Below, in pieces: positions 36,030 through 45,194 of a stretch of DNA of 64,000 bases (positions within the stretch are counted from its first letter, which is position 1; every line of letters starts with the position of its first letter). The notes below the pieces were generated by a model that was not told the origin of the DNA, searched no databases, and saw nothing but the letters and a program-made list of their open reading frames with translations. The DNA lies in NCBI GenBank assembly GCA_965203505.1, contig OZ241880.1, positions 558,001-622,000 of the forward strand, in the 5' to 3' direction. The position numbers and the translations under genes were made by a program. This DNA is from Bin127 sp965203505. Lineage in GTDB: Bacteria; Chloroflexota; Dehalococcoidia; Lucifugimonadales; Lucifugimonadaceae.

Positions 36030-37577
36030 TCAGTTGGCTAGGTCTTCAAGCACGACGTGTGCGGCGTTATGGCCGGGGGCGCCTGTTACTTCGCCGCCGG
36101 GGTGACCACCTGCACCGCAGAGGTAGAGGTTCTTGATGGGTGAACGGTAGTCGGACCATCCGGGCAAAGGGCGGCGCGACATCATCTGTTGCGGGATCAT
36201 GTCTAGGTGACGGATGTTGCCGTCGGTGAGACCGATGCGTTCCTCGATGTCTTCTGGTGTCAGGAACACCCAGTCGATGATCGAATCTCTGAAGTTGGGG
36301 GCGTATCCGGACACGTAGTCGATGAGCCACTCGCCGTATTCCTGTCGCATCTCTGACCACGAGCCGTCTTTGACGTGAGGCGGCAAGAAGTAGACCCATA
36401 AGGAGAGGACGTGGTGTCCGTCGGGGGCGACCGTCGGGTCGTATGTCGACGGAATCTGAAGCTGCATGATCGGCGTCTTGGTCACGCGGCCGTTCTTGCA
36501 GTCTTCCCAAGCCAGCTCGCTTTGGTCGACGGTCGGGCAGAGCGTCATCATCGCCAAGTGTTCGGGATTGAAGTTGGGACCGAGGTGGCGGGAGAAGTCG
36601 GGCAGTTCTTTGACGGCGCACAGGAATTTGCCGGAGGCTGCCATCGTTTTTAGCGATCTCACTTCCTCGACGAATTCACCGGGGAGGTCGTCTTCATCGA
36701 CCAGTGTGAGGTAGGTGCGCTTAGGGTCGGCGTTGGAGATGACAATGTCTGCTTCGACAATTTCGCCGTCTGCTAGCTCGACGCTGGTGGCTTGTCCTCC
36801 GTTGGTCAGGATGCGCTTGACGGTAGTGCCCGTCCGGATCGACACGCCCGACGCTTCGGCGGATCGTGCGAGCGATTGCGTGATCCCGCCCATGCCGCCG
36901 CGGACGATGCCGTAGTTTTCGGTGTCTTCCCGGAAGGCGCTGAAACGGTACAGGGCGGTGATGTAGGCACTGCCCGGTGCACTGATGTCGCCCATGTCGA
37001 ATGCGCCCGTGCTAACTGCTGCCTTGACCTCTTCAGATACGAAGTACCGTCCGATGAGGTCTTTCAGTGGGACGGTTAGCAGCGTTTCCAATAACTCCTC
37101 TTCGCCTTCCTGTCGGAACCTCTCAGTGATCTCGGCGAGGGACGGCGGGGGGCCGAGGTAGTAGTCGCTGAGTATGCGTACCGCGCGGTGCCAGAAGCCG
37201 GCCCATTCGAACCAGGCGTCGGCATCCTCGGGGTATTGGTCTCGCATCTGTTCGACGGTTTCGGCGTCATCGTGCCAGAATGTGACCGTCTTACCGTTGG
37301 GATAGGGGTGGACGCGCGATGGGTCTAACGGGTAGATGTGGAAGCCGAATCTGCGCAGCTCGAGGTCGTCGATGACCTTCTTTTGGAGGATGTGGCAGAT
37401 GTAGGAGCAGGTGGAGATGTGATAGCCTGGGAACCACTCCTCGGTAACGACGGCGCCGCCTACCACGTCTCTGCGCTCCATCACCTGGACGTTCAGCCCG
37501 GCTCGACCGAGGTAGCCTGCGGCCACGAGACCGTTGTGTCCGCCGCCAACGATGACGACGTTAGTCTTTTCGGCCAT
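36030..37577 (-). CDS. FAD-dependent oxidoreductase, phytoene desaturase/PYROXD2-like
   Basis: A 515-aa flavoprotein. The N-terminal dinucleotide fold is VVIVGGGHNGLVAAGYLGRAG with the acidic end of beta-2 in VMERRDVVGG. The middle carries GGMGGITQSLARSAEASG, the typical segment of this family, and the C-terminus has LYLCGAGGHPGGEVTGAPGHNA, the second FAD contact. The family includes carotenoid desaturases and the PYROXD2 group; no carotenoid genes are nearby, so the substrate is open. The ATG at 37577 follows ggaaggatc. Length is normal. Confidence 0.9.
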   Translation of the reverse strand: MAEKTNVVIVGGGHNGLVAAGYLGRAGLNVQVMERRDVVGGAVVTEEWFPGYHISTCSYICHILQKKVIDDLELRRFGFHIYPLDPSRVHPYPNGKTVTFWHDDAETVEQMRDQYPEDADAWFEWAGFWHRAVRILSDYYLGPPPSLAEITERFRQEGEEELLETLLTVPLKDLIGRYFVSEEVKAAVSTGAFDMGDISAPGSAYITALYRFSAFREDTENYGIVRGGMGGITQSLARSAEASGVSIRTGTTVKRILTNGGQATSVELADGEIVEADIVISNADPKRTYLTLVDEDDLPGEFVEEVRSLKTMAASGKFLCAVKELPDFSRHLGPNFNPEHLAMMTLCPTVDQSELAWEDCKNGRVTKTPIMQLQIPSTYDPTVAPDGHHVLSLWVYFLPPHVKDGSWSEMRQEYGEWLIDYVSGYAPNFRDSIIDWVFLTPEDIEERIGLTDGNIRHLDMIPQQMMSRRPLPGWSDYRSPIKNLYLCGAGGHPGGEVTGAPGHNAAHVVLEDLAN

Positions 37578-38003
37578 GGCGAGATCCTTCCGATTTCAAT
37601 AGGCTATGTTGGACGGCAATAGTAGCAGATTCGCAGGTCATGGTCGGGTTAGTTCAGAGCGCGGCCGGATCGAGCGATGACTAAATGCATCAATTGACTG
37701 ATGCGACGAAGCGCGTCCTGCGTGTTCATCGCGGGAAATACGATTGAGAGTTGGCCGGAGGTCGCCTGACAAGCGTATTTGGCGTCACACAGGTTAGGGG
37801 CCTTGCACCACGGTTGTGTGTCACCACGTCCGGCCAATTGAGATAGCGCAGGCGCTACCTCGGTTGAAAGGATACAACGCTCAAAGGTATCGCCTTCGCG
37901 CCCCCTTTGTCCTTCGGACATTTCCCCCGTGATCGGGGGAAACCCGGCAGTGCGCGCCACCCGGGGCAACGGTTTTGTAATGGTCTCGCTTCCGCGGGGA
38001 CGT
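37578..38003. repeat. Intergenic stretch with a shared repeat module
   Basis: Bases 37893-37988 (ccttcgcgccccctttgtcc to gttttgtaatggtctcg) match, as direct sequence, the reverse complement of the left half of the MITE at 55829-56013. One frame at 37649-37969 on the minus strand is open, but its first third is this repeat. The rest (with CKAPNLC and a helical end) is unrecognised, so I do not call a gene. Confidence 0.5.
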
Positions 38004-38831
38004 CTAGTGCGACGATACTTGCCCTCCGTCTACGTTGATGGACTGTCCACTGACCCATCGGCCTTCTTCCGAGCATAGGAATACGATCATGTTTGCGACA
38101 TCCGTGCCCGTGCCTGCGCGGCCCATGGGGATGTTGGTCTCCAACCGCTCCCAATCCTCGCGGCCTCCGGGGGTGTTGTCGCGTTTGTTGTCCCAACGCG
38201 ACGTATCGATGACGTCTGGGCAGACGGTGTTGACGTTGATTTGGTATTCGCCCAACTCTTTCGACAGGCTGCCGGTGAGACCTTGGAGACTCATGTTGGC
38301 GACTACATAGGCGGCGAAGTTTTTGGGTTGGATCTTCCCGGCGATTGAAGAGACCATGATGATGCTTCCGCCTGTTCCTTGCCGGATCATCGCTTGCGCC
38401 GCGGCTTTGGAGGCGTAGTAGGAGCCGTGAACCTTGATGTCAAGCACGCGGTGCCAAATCGCGTCTTCGAGTTCGACTACAGGTACGCGGTCATTTGCCA
38501 TTGCGAATGCTGCGTTGTTGACCAAGATATCGACTGAACCCAACTCGTCTACTGTCTGATCGACGATTCCTCGGGCTTGGCGCGGATCGGCGAGATCGGC
38601 GACGATGGTCGATGCCCGGCGTCCGATGCCGCGGATCTCGTCGGCCACGCTCTCGATGTCCCGCCATCCCATCGCCTTTTCATCGTCGGGAAAGGTGTCG
38701 GGAGACCGGCCTGTTCCTGTGACCGCAACGTCGGCGCCGGCCTGCGCCAACGCTAGGGCGGTATCCCGTCCTATTCCGCGATAACGGCCTGCACCTGTGA
38801 CCAAAGCCACTTTTCCTGAGAGATCTGCCAT
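38004..38831 (-). CDS. Short-chain dehydrogenase/reductase with Asn in place of the catalytic Lys
   Basis: A 275-aa Rossmann protein: TGAGRYRGIG (cofactor loop), LVNNAAFA (NNAG position), IIMVSSIAGK (catalytic Ser), and AAYVVANMSLQGL. In the last stretch the Tyr of the YxxxK motif is present, but the Lys is Asn (codon AAC). The C-terminus EGRWVSGQSINVDGG is typical. The start ATG 38831 directly precedes the beta-alpha-beta fold; the frame reaches ATG 38885. Without the Lys, normal SDR catalysis would be weakened or lost unless the subfamily uses another residue. Substrate unknown. Confidence 0.88.
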   Translation of the reverse strand: MADLSGKVALVTGAGRYRGIGRDTALALAQAGADVAVTGTGRSPDTFPDDEKAMGWRDIESVADEIRGIGRRASTIVADLADPRQARGIVDQTVDELGSVDILVNNAAFAMANDRVPVVELEDAIWHRVLDIKVHGSYYASKAAAQAMIRQGTGGSIIMVSSIAGKIQPKNFAAYVVANMSLQGLTGSLSKELGEYQINVNTVCPDVIDTSRWDNKRDNTPGGREDWERLETNIPMGRAGTGTDVANMIVFLCSEEGRWVSGQSINVDGGQVSSH

Positions 38832-38936
38832 GGCGGTCTTTACCTTGTCAAGTGTTTCGGTTTCTGTTTGAACCATAACTGACATGAACAGGAACGGAGT
38901 GTTCGAACACGACGGCGGAAACTCCCGTCGTCGCGA

Positions 38937-39066
38937 GATTTTTGCAAAACCATCGTCATTCCGGCGAAAGCCGGAATCCAGAGTGGTGGTGAGCGGCGCG
39001 GTGTTTTAGCGGCAAGGTTTGCTTTTCCCTAGATGGGCGTTCCCGCCCGCCTTCGCCGGAATGACG
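38937..39066. repeat. REP-like inverted repeat pair
   Basis: cgtcattccggcgaaagccg starts at 38953 and its complement ends near 39065 (cgccttcgccggaatgacga), enclosing about 60 bp. The left side carries gagatttttgcaaaacc, like the ends of the MITEs at 17591 and 55829. Confidence 0.55.
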
Positions 39067-39144
39067 AGTCGATGCGGATACTACGACTTGCTCGTCAACG
39101 AGTTACGCTTCTTGGGCTGCATGACAGCGGGCGGTGAACACGAG

Positions 39145-42100
39145 ATGATTGGTGTGTCAAATGGGGAATTGCCGCCCGTCTTGACATCCGTCGCCGAGTC
39201 AGTGCAAAATATTTTATCGGAATCCACTAAACGAAGGTCTATAGGAATAATCCAAAGATGCCTTACCCCCCCCCCCCCCCAATACATATGTTCTAATTTA
39301 ACTCGCCGGCTCCTCTTAGCCCTTCCGGCGCTGGCGTTCCTCATCCTCGCCGTTCTGACGGTCGCGATCCCGCCCTCAGCCCCCGTTGCCGAGGCGCATC
39401 CTCCGAATCATGATGACTTGGCGTGCGACGGGTCGGCCGATGCGCCCGAAGTCTGCGACACTTTTCCCAGGCCGCCCGTGTTTTTGGCAACGATGCACGT
39501 GGATAAATTTACCTGGACGCCCGACGGCTCCGAGTGGTACGGCTGCAGCACGCTCGGCAATTTCGCGAACTGCAATCAGGCTTGGCATGACAGGCATGCA
39601 CTCCGCAAGCATGACGTGTTCAGGATCCCGCACGCCCCAGTCTCGTCCTATACCATCTGGATGCTGATGACCGCCGGAACAAGCGTCCAGTTCATCACCT
39701 TTGGCCATCTCCCCGATACCTTCAAGCTCTACACGCTGTACCTGGGAGACGTGGCGCTCCCCGTCAACAGCGCCAGCAGGTTCGAGCGGAGAACTATTGG
39801 GGGCGGCCTCTACAAGATCACCCATATAGTCTGGAGTCTGCCCGAGTCGCTGGGCTGGGCCGACGGCGACGAGGTCGACGTCTTCATGGTGCCGCCGCTA
39901 TGGTCGGGCGAACTGACCGTGGGCGAGACCGACTTCGGGCTGGGCTGCGGCACGCCCAGGACTCCCACCAACACCGGCGCGGACTGCTCCTCGGGACTTA
40001 GCGGATCCGCCATCGCCAACTTCAACTACAGCGCGACTGTCAGTCGGGCGGTTCCGGAACCCGCCCGCATCGACTTCAAAGGCAACGCCTCCAACTTGGA
40101 GTACGTCAACCTGCGGGGGCCGGATGGCGTCTTCGGCGGCAACAGCCTCCGCTTCGCCGTGGACTCCTGGTTCTGGAAGCATCACTTCCTTACCCTGATG
40201 GTGGACGGTAAACCGTTCCGTTTCTTGGATGCCGTGGACTACGGCTGCCACCACTGCAACATTATCAGCGGCGTGGACCGCACCGGCGATTTATGGGACT
40301 CCGGCTACGATGCCGCCAGCGGCAGAGGCTTCCACGTCTTCACCTGGGGCGACAGCGGTCTGAACTGGGCCGAGGGCGACAAGGTGACCCTCGGCTTGGT
40401 CTATACGCCCCTGGTCTGGATGGAGACCGCTACTAACGCGCCGGTCAACGGCCCGTCCTATTTCCACGTCCGGGAAACTCCGCCCCCAGGAACCGAAGGC
40501 GACGTGCTCGGCTACTACGGCCTGGGGGTGGAAATCAGCGAGCCGGCCGGACCGGGCGGTGTGCGGGTGGACCTGACCGTGGACCGGGCCAGCACGGCCC
40601 GGCATGGCGTGGACTATGAGTTCCTGAACTCCTACGACAGCTACTTTGCCGAGGACCAGCAGGGCCAGGTCACGACGTCGCCCCACGTCTTCTTCGCCGA
40701 GGGCGAGGGCGGGAAGGGGCATAAGAACGTGTACCTGCGGGTCATCGACGACGACCACGAGGACAGCGGGGAGACGATCATCATCAATCCGGTGGCCGAG
40801 GGCTTCGAGAGCCACGGGATGGTGGTCACCATCCTGAACCATGACGACGGCCCGCCGCCCGAGGGCGCCGCGGAGAAGCAGCAGATCAGCCTCGCCCCCG
40901 AAAAAACGAAGGCGGAGGAGCGGAAGCAACCGATACCAGGCAAGTCCAGCAACGCCAACCTAAGGGCGCTGTCGCTGACCGCAGGCGGCGGGTCCCTGCA
41001 CCCGGCCTTCACTCCGGACAACAACGAGTACACGGTACACCTAACGGAGCAGCAGAGCCGTTACTCCAGCCTTTACGTGACGGCGCGGCCGGAGCACGGC
41101 GGCGCGAAAGTAACCGTGGACGGCCAGCCCACCCAGGGCGGCCACGCGTACGTCAATTCGCAGGCCGGCTTCCGCACCCCGGTGACCTTCGAAGTGGTGG
41201 TGACCGCCGCAGACGGCGCAACCGCCAAAACCTACACCCTGACTACCACGACCGACCCCGTGCCGAAGCACTACTCCCTCAGTCCTGCTGCCACCGCCGC
41301 CGAGGGCGAAAGCGCTGCCCTGACCATCACCCTGGACGAGGCCGCCCCGGCAGGCGGGGTGGAGTTCACGGTGTCAGCGGGTTACGGCGGCAGTGCCACC
41401 GCAACGTCTAACGACGTGGGGAGCATAACCTCACCGGCCACTGTGGCCGAGGGCAAAAGTACGCTGGAAATCGCCATCCCCACCGTTGACGACGACGTTG
41501 ACGAGGATGACGAGACATTCACAGTGACCATATCCGCCGCCACCGCTGGCTGGGGCAAGGAGGACACCGGCAAGGACACCGCCACCATAACGATCACCGA
41601 CGACGACACGGCTGGGGTGACGTTGACTCCGACGACGCTGAACGTCGTCGAGAGCGGAAGCGGGACTTACACCGTGGTGCTGGACTCCAAGCCCACTCAC
41701 GACGTGACCATCACGCCGACTGGCGACGACGGAGCGGGAGTGGCGAGTCTCTCTCCGGCATCATTGGACTTCGCCCTGGACGACAGGAACTCGGACCAGC
41801 CCAGTAACGACGCGACCGGCGGGGACGATGGCGCAGCAAGTTTCTCACCGGCATCATTGACCTTCACCCCGTCCGACTGGAATGTGCCCCAGAGCTTCAC
41901 CGTGTCTGTCGCCGCCGAGAACGTCGGCATCAGCCACCAGGTCGGCAGCCGGGACGCCAATTACGCCGGCATCGCCGTGGCATCGGTGGACGTGTCGGTG
42001 GACGACACAACGCCCGATCCGGAAAAACAGGTCCTGGAAGCCCCGGTGGAGTTGCCCGGCCCGGTGGTCGATCTGCAACTGTCGAGCAAGACGGACAGCG

Positions 42101-43704
42101 TGACCGTCTCCTGGCAGGCCCCGGAGAGCGGTGGCGCGGTCGACCGCTACATCGTGCACCTGAAACCGGCTGGCGGCGGCAACAGCAAGAACCGTACGGT
42201 CGATGCCGGGAAGAGGACGACCACCTTCCGCAATCTGAAGGGCGGCGCGTCGTACATGGTCTGGGTGCGGGGACAGAACGCAGGCGGCAAGGGCGAGCGT
42301 ACCCACGCTCGCATCACCCTGCCGGAGCTACCCGGTCCGGTGGGCAGCCTGCTGCTGGCAACAGCATCGGACAGCGTGACCGTCTCTTGGCAGGCTCCGG
42401 AGAACGGCGGCGCTGTTGACAACTACATCGTGCATCTGAAACCCGCCGACGGAAGCGAGGGCAAGAGCCGGACGGTCAATGCCGGCAAGACGACGACCAC
42501 CTTCCGCAAGTTGGAAGCCGGCTCAACCTACGAGGTCAGGGTGCGGGCCGCGAACGAGTGGGGTAAGGGGGAACGCGCCAGCGCCTCCATCACGTTGCCT
42601 GAACCGGATCCGGTAGAACAGGAACCGCCGCCGGAGCAGGACGCCCAGCCAAAGCAACAAGAGACGGTCAGGACCTTCTCCGTCAGCGCGACGGCCACCG
42701 CCGTCGAGGGGACGGACGCGACGCTGACGCTCACCCTGAGCGAGGCAGCCCCTGCCGACGGCGTGGAGTTCACGGCGACGGCAGGCTATGGCGGCAGTTC
42801 CACCGCAACTGCCGACGACGTGGGCAGCATAACCTCGCCGGTGACAGTGGCCGAAGGGAACAGTACCCTGCAAATCAGCGTTCCCACCGCGTCCGACGCC
42901 GTGGACGAGGACGACGAGACCTTCACTGTAACTATCGCCGCTGGCACATCGGGCTGGGAGAAAGAAGGCGACGGCAAGGACACGGCATCCGTCACCATCA
43001 CCGACGACGACACGGCGGGGGTGACGGTAACTCCGACGACGCTGAGCATCAGCGAGGACGGAAGCGGGACCTACACCGTGGTCCTCGCCTCCAAGCCCAC
43101 AACGGATGTTACCGTCACGCTCACCGGCAGCGACGACGGTGCGGCGAGCTTCTCACCGGCATCGCACACCTTCACTCCGTCCGACTGGAACACGCCCCAG
43201 ACCTTCACCGTCAGCGGCGTCTCCGACGAGGACCGGGACGACGAGAGCGTCAGCATCAGCCACGACGTTATCAGCAGCGACGGCAACTACAACGGCATAT
43301 CAGCGGATTCGGTATCCGTGGCGGTGTCGGACACCACGCCGGAACCGGAACCGCCCGTACCGGGACAGATCGAGCCGTTCAACGTCCGGGTCGTGCCGGG
43401 CGACGGCACGCTGACCGTAACCTGGACGCTATCCCCGCGTGAGGTGGGCGACAGCATCAAGCACGCGCTGCGCTGGAGCCAGGAGGCGGGAGTGTGGGCG
43501 AACCCGCGGGGGTCGAGGAGTCCCAACGACGGCATCGTGGTCGAGAGCGGGGTGTTTACCTACACCATCACCGGACTTCAGAACGGTGTGGCGACCGGAG
43601 TGTTCGTGCGGTCCTTCGTGGGCAATGACTCCGGGGAGCGGAGCCCCCACTCCAGCAAGTGGGTGCGGGTCAAGGGCGACCACACCACCCCAAGAGCCGA
43701 GTAG
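39145..43704 (+). CDS. Large secreted multidomain protein (Calx-beta, cadherin-like, fibronectin III); start controlled by a poly-C tract
   Basis: About 1,519 aa in the frame from ATG 39145. A signal-like segment RRLLLALPALAFLILAVL lies at 39307-39360. Two tandem units of unknown type follow (about 39480-40430), then a Calx-beta-like unit (40440-40840), a cadherin-like sandwich (40950-41260), Calx-beta (41270-42015), two Fn3 domains (42040-42600), another Calx-beta pair (42660-43340) and a last Fn3 (43360-43680). There is no sortase or membrane anchor at the end. GC is visibly higher than neighbours. The in-frame ATG leaves 52 residues before the hydrophobic segment, too many for a normal signal. 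ATG 39258 fits better but is out of frame by one base at the present C15 length. Probably a surface adhesion protein. Confidence 0.85.
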   Translation: MIGVSNGELPPVLTSVAESVQNILSESTKRRSIGIIQRCLTPPPPQYICSNLTRRLLLALPALAFLILAVLTVAIPPSAPVAEAHPPNHDDLACDGSADAPEVCDTFPRPPVFLATMHVDKFTWTPDGSEWYGCSTLGNFANCNQAWHDRHALRKHDVFRIPHAPVSSYTIWMLMTAGTSVQFITFGHLPDTFKLYTLYLGDVALPVNSASRFERRTIGGGLYKITHIVWSLPESLGWADGDEVDVFMVPPLWSGELTVGETDFGLGCGTPRTPTNTGADCSSGLSGSAIANFNYSATVSRAVPEPARIDFKGNASNLEYVNLRGPDGVFGGNSLRFAVDSWFWKHHFLTLMVDGKPFRFLDAVDYGCHHCNIISGVDRTGDLWDSGYDAASGRGFHVFTWGDSGLNWAEGDKVTLGLVYTPLVWMETATNAPVNGPSYFHVRETPPPGTEGDVLGYYGLGVEISEPAGPGGVRVDLTVDRASTARHGVDYEFLNSYDSYFAEDQQGQVTTSPHVFFAEGEGGKGHKNVYLRVIDDDHEDSGETIIINPVAEGFESHGMVVTILNHDDGPPPEGAAEKQQISLAPEKTKAEERKQPIPGKSSNANLRALSLTAGGGSLHPAFTPDNNEYTVHLTEQQSRYSSLYVTARPEHGGAKVTVDGQPTQGGHAYVNSQAGFRTPVTFEVVVTAADGATAKTYTLTTTTDPVPKHYSLSPAATAAEGESAALTITLDEAAPAGGVEFTVSAGYGGSATATSNDVGSITSPATVAEGKSTLEIAIPTVDDDVDEDDETFTVTISAATAGWGKEDTGKDTATITITDDDTAGVTLTPTTLNVVESGSGTYTVVLDSKPTHDVTITPTGDDGAGVASLSPASLDFALDDRNSDQPSNDATGGDDGAASFSPASLTFTPSDWNVPQSFTVSVAAENVGISHQVGSRDANYAGIAVASVDVSVDDTTPDPEKQVLEAPVELPGPVVDLQLSSKTDSVTVSWQAPESGGAVDRYIVHLKPAGGGNSKNRTVDAGKRTTTFRNLKGGASYMVWVRGQNAGGKGERTHARITLPELPGPVGSLLLATASDSVTVSWQAPENGGAVDNYIVHLKPADGSEGKSRTVNAGKTTTTFRKLEAGSTYEVRVRAANEWGKGERASASITLPEPDPVEQEPPPEQDAQPKQQETVRTFSVSATATAVEGTDATLTLTLSEAAPADGVEFTATAGYGGSSTATADDVGSITSPVTVAEGNSTLQISVPTASDAVDEDDETFTVTIAAGTSGWEKEGDGKDTASVTITDDDTAGVTVTPTTLSISEDGSGTYTVVLASKPTTDVTVTLTGSDDGAASFSPASHTFTPSDWNTPQTFTVSGVSDEDRDDESVSISHDVISSDGNYNGISADSVSVAVSDTTPEPEPPVPGQIEPFNVRVVPGDGTLTVTWTLSPREVGDSIKHALRWSQEAGVWANPRGSRSPNDGIVVESGVFTYTITGLQNGVATGVFVRSFVGNDSGERSPHSSKWVRVKGDHTTPRAE
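39266..39280 (+). repeat. C15 homopolymer at the start of the large secreted protein
   Basis: Fifteen C residues lie eight bases downstream of the ATG at 39258. At this length ATG 39258 encodes only 12 codons (MPYPPPPPIHMF). Loss of one C, or gain of two, would join it to the long frame with a short Pro-rich lead directly before the signal peptide. This is the layout of a slipped-strand phase switch; sequencing error in the run is the alternative. Confidence 0.75.
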
Positions 43705-44038
43705 CCGGGCATACCCCGCTCACTTCGCTGCGCTCGTTCGCGCCCCTTTCGCTCTGCGAAAGGGGCGATGGCTCCCGCGAAAGTCGGCGTTTCATCGTAC
43801 GGAACGCCCATCCTGAGATCAATACGAGTTGGGCGAGGCGGCGCTGGGATCCGGAAGGCGCTTACACGCTGCTAACCGATATTGCGAACCGTGAGGCGGA
43901 TTCCTCGGCTGACTCGGAATGACATTTGACGGAGTTTCGGCGGCACATTCGTATTGCAGGGCGACCACGAGGGTCGCCCCTACGGTGCTATAGTCTGACT
44001 GGGTAACTAGTGATGAATCGCGCGAACCATCGTCAGGC
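43705..44038. repeat. Intergenic stretch with two repeat modules
   Basis: 43709-43770 is the unit with the ccctttcgctctgcgaaagg hairpin. 43959-43979 is gggcgacc/ggtcgccc, an 8-bp stem with an acgag loop, matching 1580-1604 and 27534. A TATAGT box (43987-43992) ahead of the RNase D gene may serve as its promoter -10. No gene. Confidence 0.5.
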
Positions 44039-45187
44039 ATGAGCGACTTCGAGTTCGTCAGCGAAAATTCACGCCTAGCCGAAATCGTCGACGCGATTTC
44101 GAGCGGTTCCCAAGTCGCCGTCGATCTCGAGTCGAACGGGTTCTTCAGGTATCGAGAGCGCATCTGCCTAGTACAGCTGGCATCAGACCATGGCACATTT
44201 CTAGTCGATCCCTTGTCGATCGACGATGTCGGACCGCTGGGTGACCTTTTAAGCGACCGATCGGTGGAGAAGGTTTTTCACGCCGCCGACTACGATCTTC
44301 GCAGCCTTGACCGGGATTGGGGTTTCAGGGTCGACAATCTTTTCGATACCAGCATCGCCGCAGCGTTCGTTGGAGCAGAGCGGTTAGGTTTGCAGGCGTT
44401 GGTCGAGGAAAACGTCGGAGTGAAGTTGGCCAAATCCAAAAAACTCCAGCGGTCTGATTGGACGAAACGGCCCTTGAGCGCTACAGCATTGAAGTACGCC
44501 GCCAACGATGTCCGTTACCTGATTCAAGTTAGCGACATCCTTAGGGCTAAGTTGGAGGAGTGCGCGCGTCTCGCGTGGGCGAAGGAGGAGTTCGAGCGGC
44601 TCGAAAGTGTCAGACACACTTCCGTTGATCGCCCAAAGAGAACGAAAGAGGCGTTTATGTCCATGAAAGGCGCCAACCGTTTGAACGGGAAGGGGTTAGC
44701 TGTTCTACGGGCATTGTGCCAAGTCCGAGAGCGTGAAGCCAAACGCCTCGACCGACCTGTATTCAAGGTGGTACCGGATTCTGCACTCGTTGCGTTGGCG
44801 GCTGACCCTAAAACAGATCCCTCCTCCATCAAGGGCATAGGTTGGTTCAGGCGTCCGCCTGCGTCGCGACGTCTGAAATCCGCGATCAAAGAGGGGCTCA
44901 ATTCTGAACCGGTGGTTCTGCCGAGTCGCACTCGGAACGGTGAACCCAAAACTCGGACCGAGCAAGCGAGGGATGATGCGCGCCTTCGCAAGCTAAAAAC
45001 TTGGCGACGCAATTTGGGCGGAAAACTCGAGTTGGACCCGAGCCTTCTTTGGCCAAGGGTGAGTCTTGAACGCTTGGCTCGGGACCTGTCTACTCTGCCT
45101 TTGGAACTCGACAGTCGAGAAGTCCGCGATTGGCAAAGGTCCGAATTCAGCGTGTCGTTGCGGAAGGTCGTCGCAATTCTCAATTGA
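44039..45187 (+). CDS. rnd: Ribonuclease D (DEDDy 3'-5' exonuclease with HRDC domain)
   Basis: A 382-aa enzyme trimming tRNA and other RNA 3' ends. The exonuclease domain (residues about 5-170) contains all catalytic acids: Asp29 and Glu31 (VAVDLESNGF), Asp86 (HAADYD), and Tyr153/Asp157 (YAANDVRYL). An HRDC helical domain spans about 210-290, and a basic tail with a second HRDC-like region follows. The length matches the family. ATG 44039 is the first codon of the conserved frame. It is followed 7 bases later by the DUF418 gene. Confidence 0.95.
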   Translation: MSDFEFVSENSRLAEIVDAISSGSQVAVDLESNGFFRYRERICLVQLASDHGTFLVDPLSIDDVGPLGDLLSDRSVEKVFHAADYDLRSLDRDWGFRVDNLFDTSIAAAFVGAERLGLQALVEENVGVKLAKSKKLQRSDWTKRPLSATALKYAANDVRYLIQVSDILRAKLEECARLAWAKEEFERLESVRHTSVDRPKRTKEAFMSMKGANRLNGKGLAVLRALCQVREREAKRLDRPVFKVVPDSALVALAADPKTDPSSIKGIGWFRRPPASRRLKSAIKEGLNSEPVVLPSRTRNGEPKTRTEQARDDARLRKLKTWRRNLGGKLELDPSLLWPRVSLERLARDLSTLPLELDSREVRDWQRSEFSVSLRKVVAILN

Positions 45188-45194
45188 GCCGAGT

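Noticed and set aside
37649..37969. Minus-strand open frame of 106 codons
   Set aside because: Its first third is the shared repeat module, and the rest matches nothing I know. It could be real but is not supported.
41854..42306. Minus-strand frames across the large Calx-beta gene
   Set aside because: High-GC shadow frames of a well-supported domain protein.
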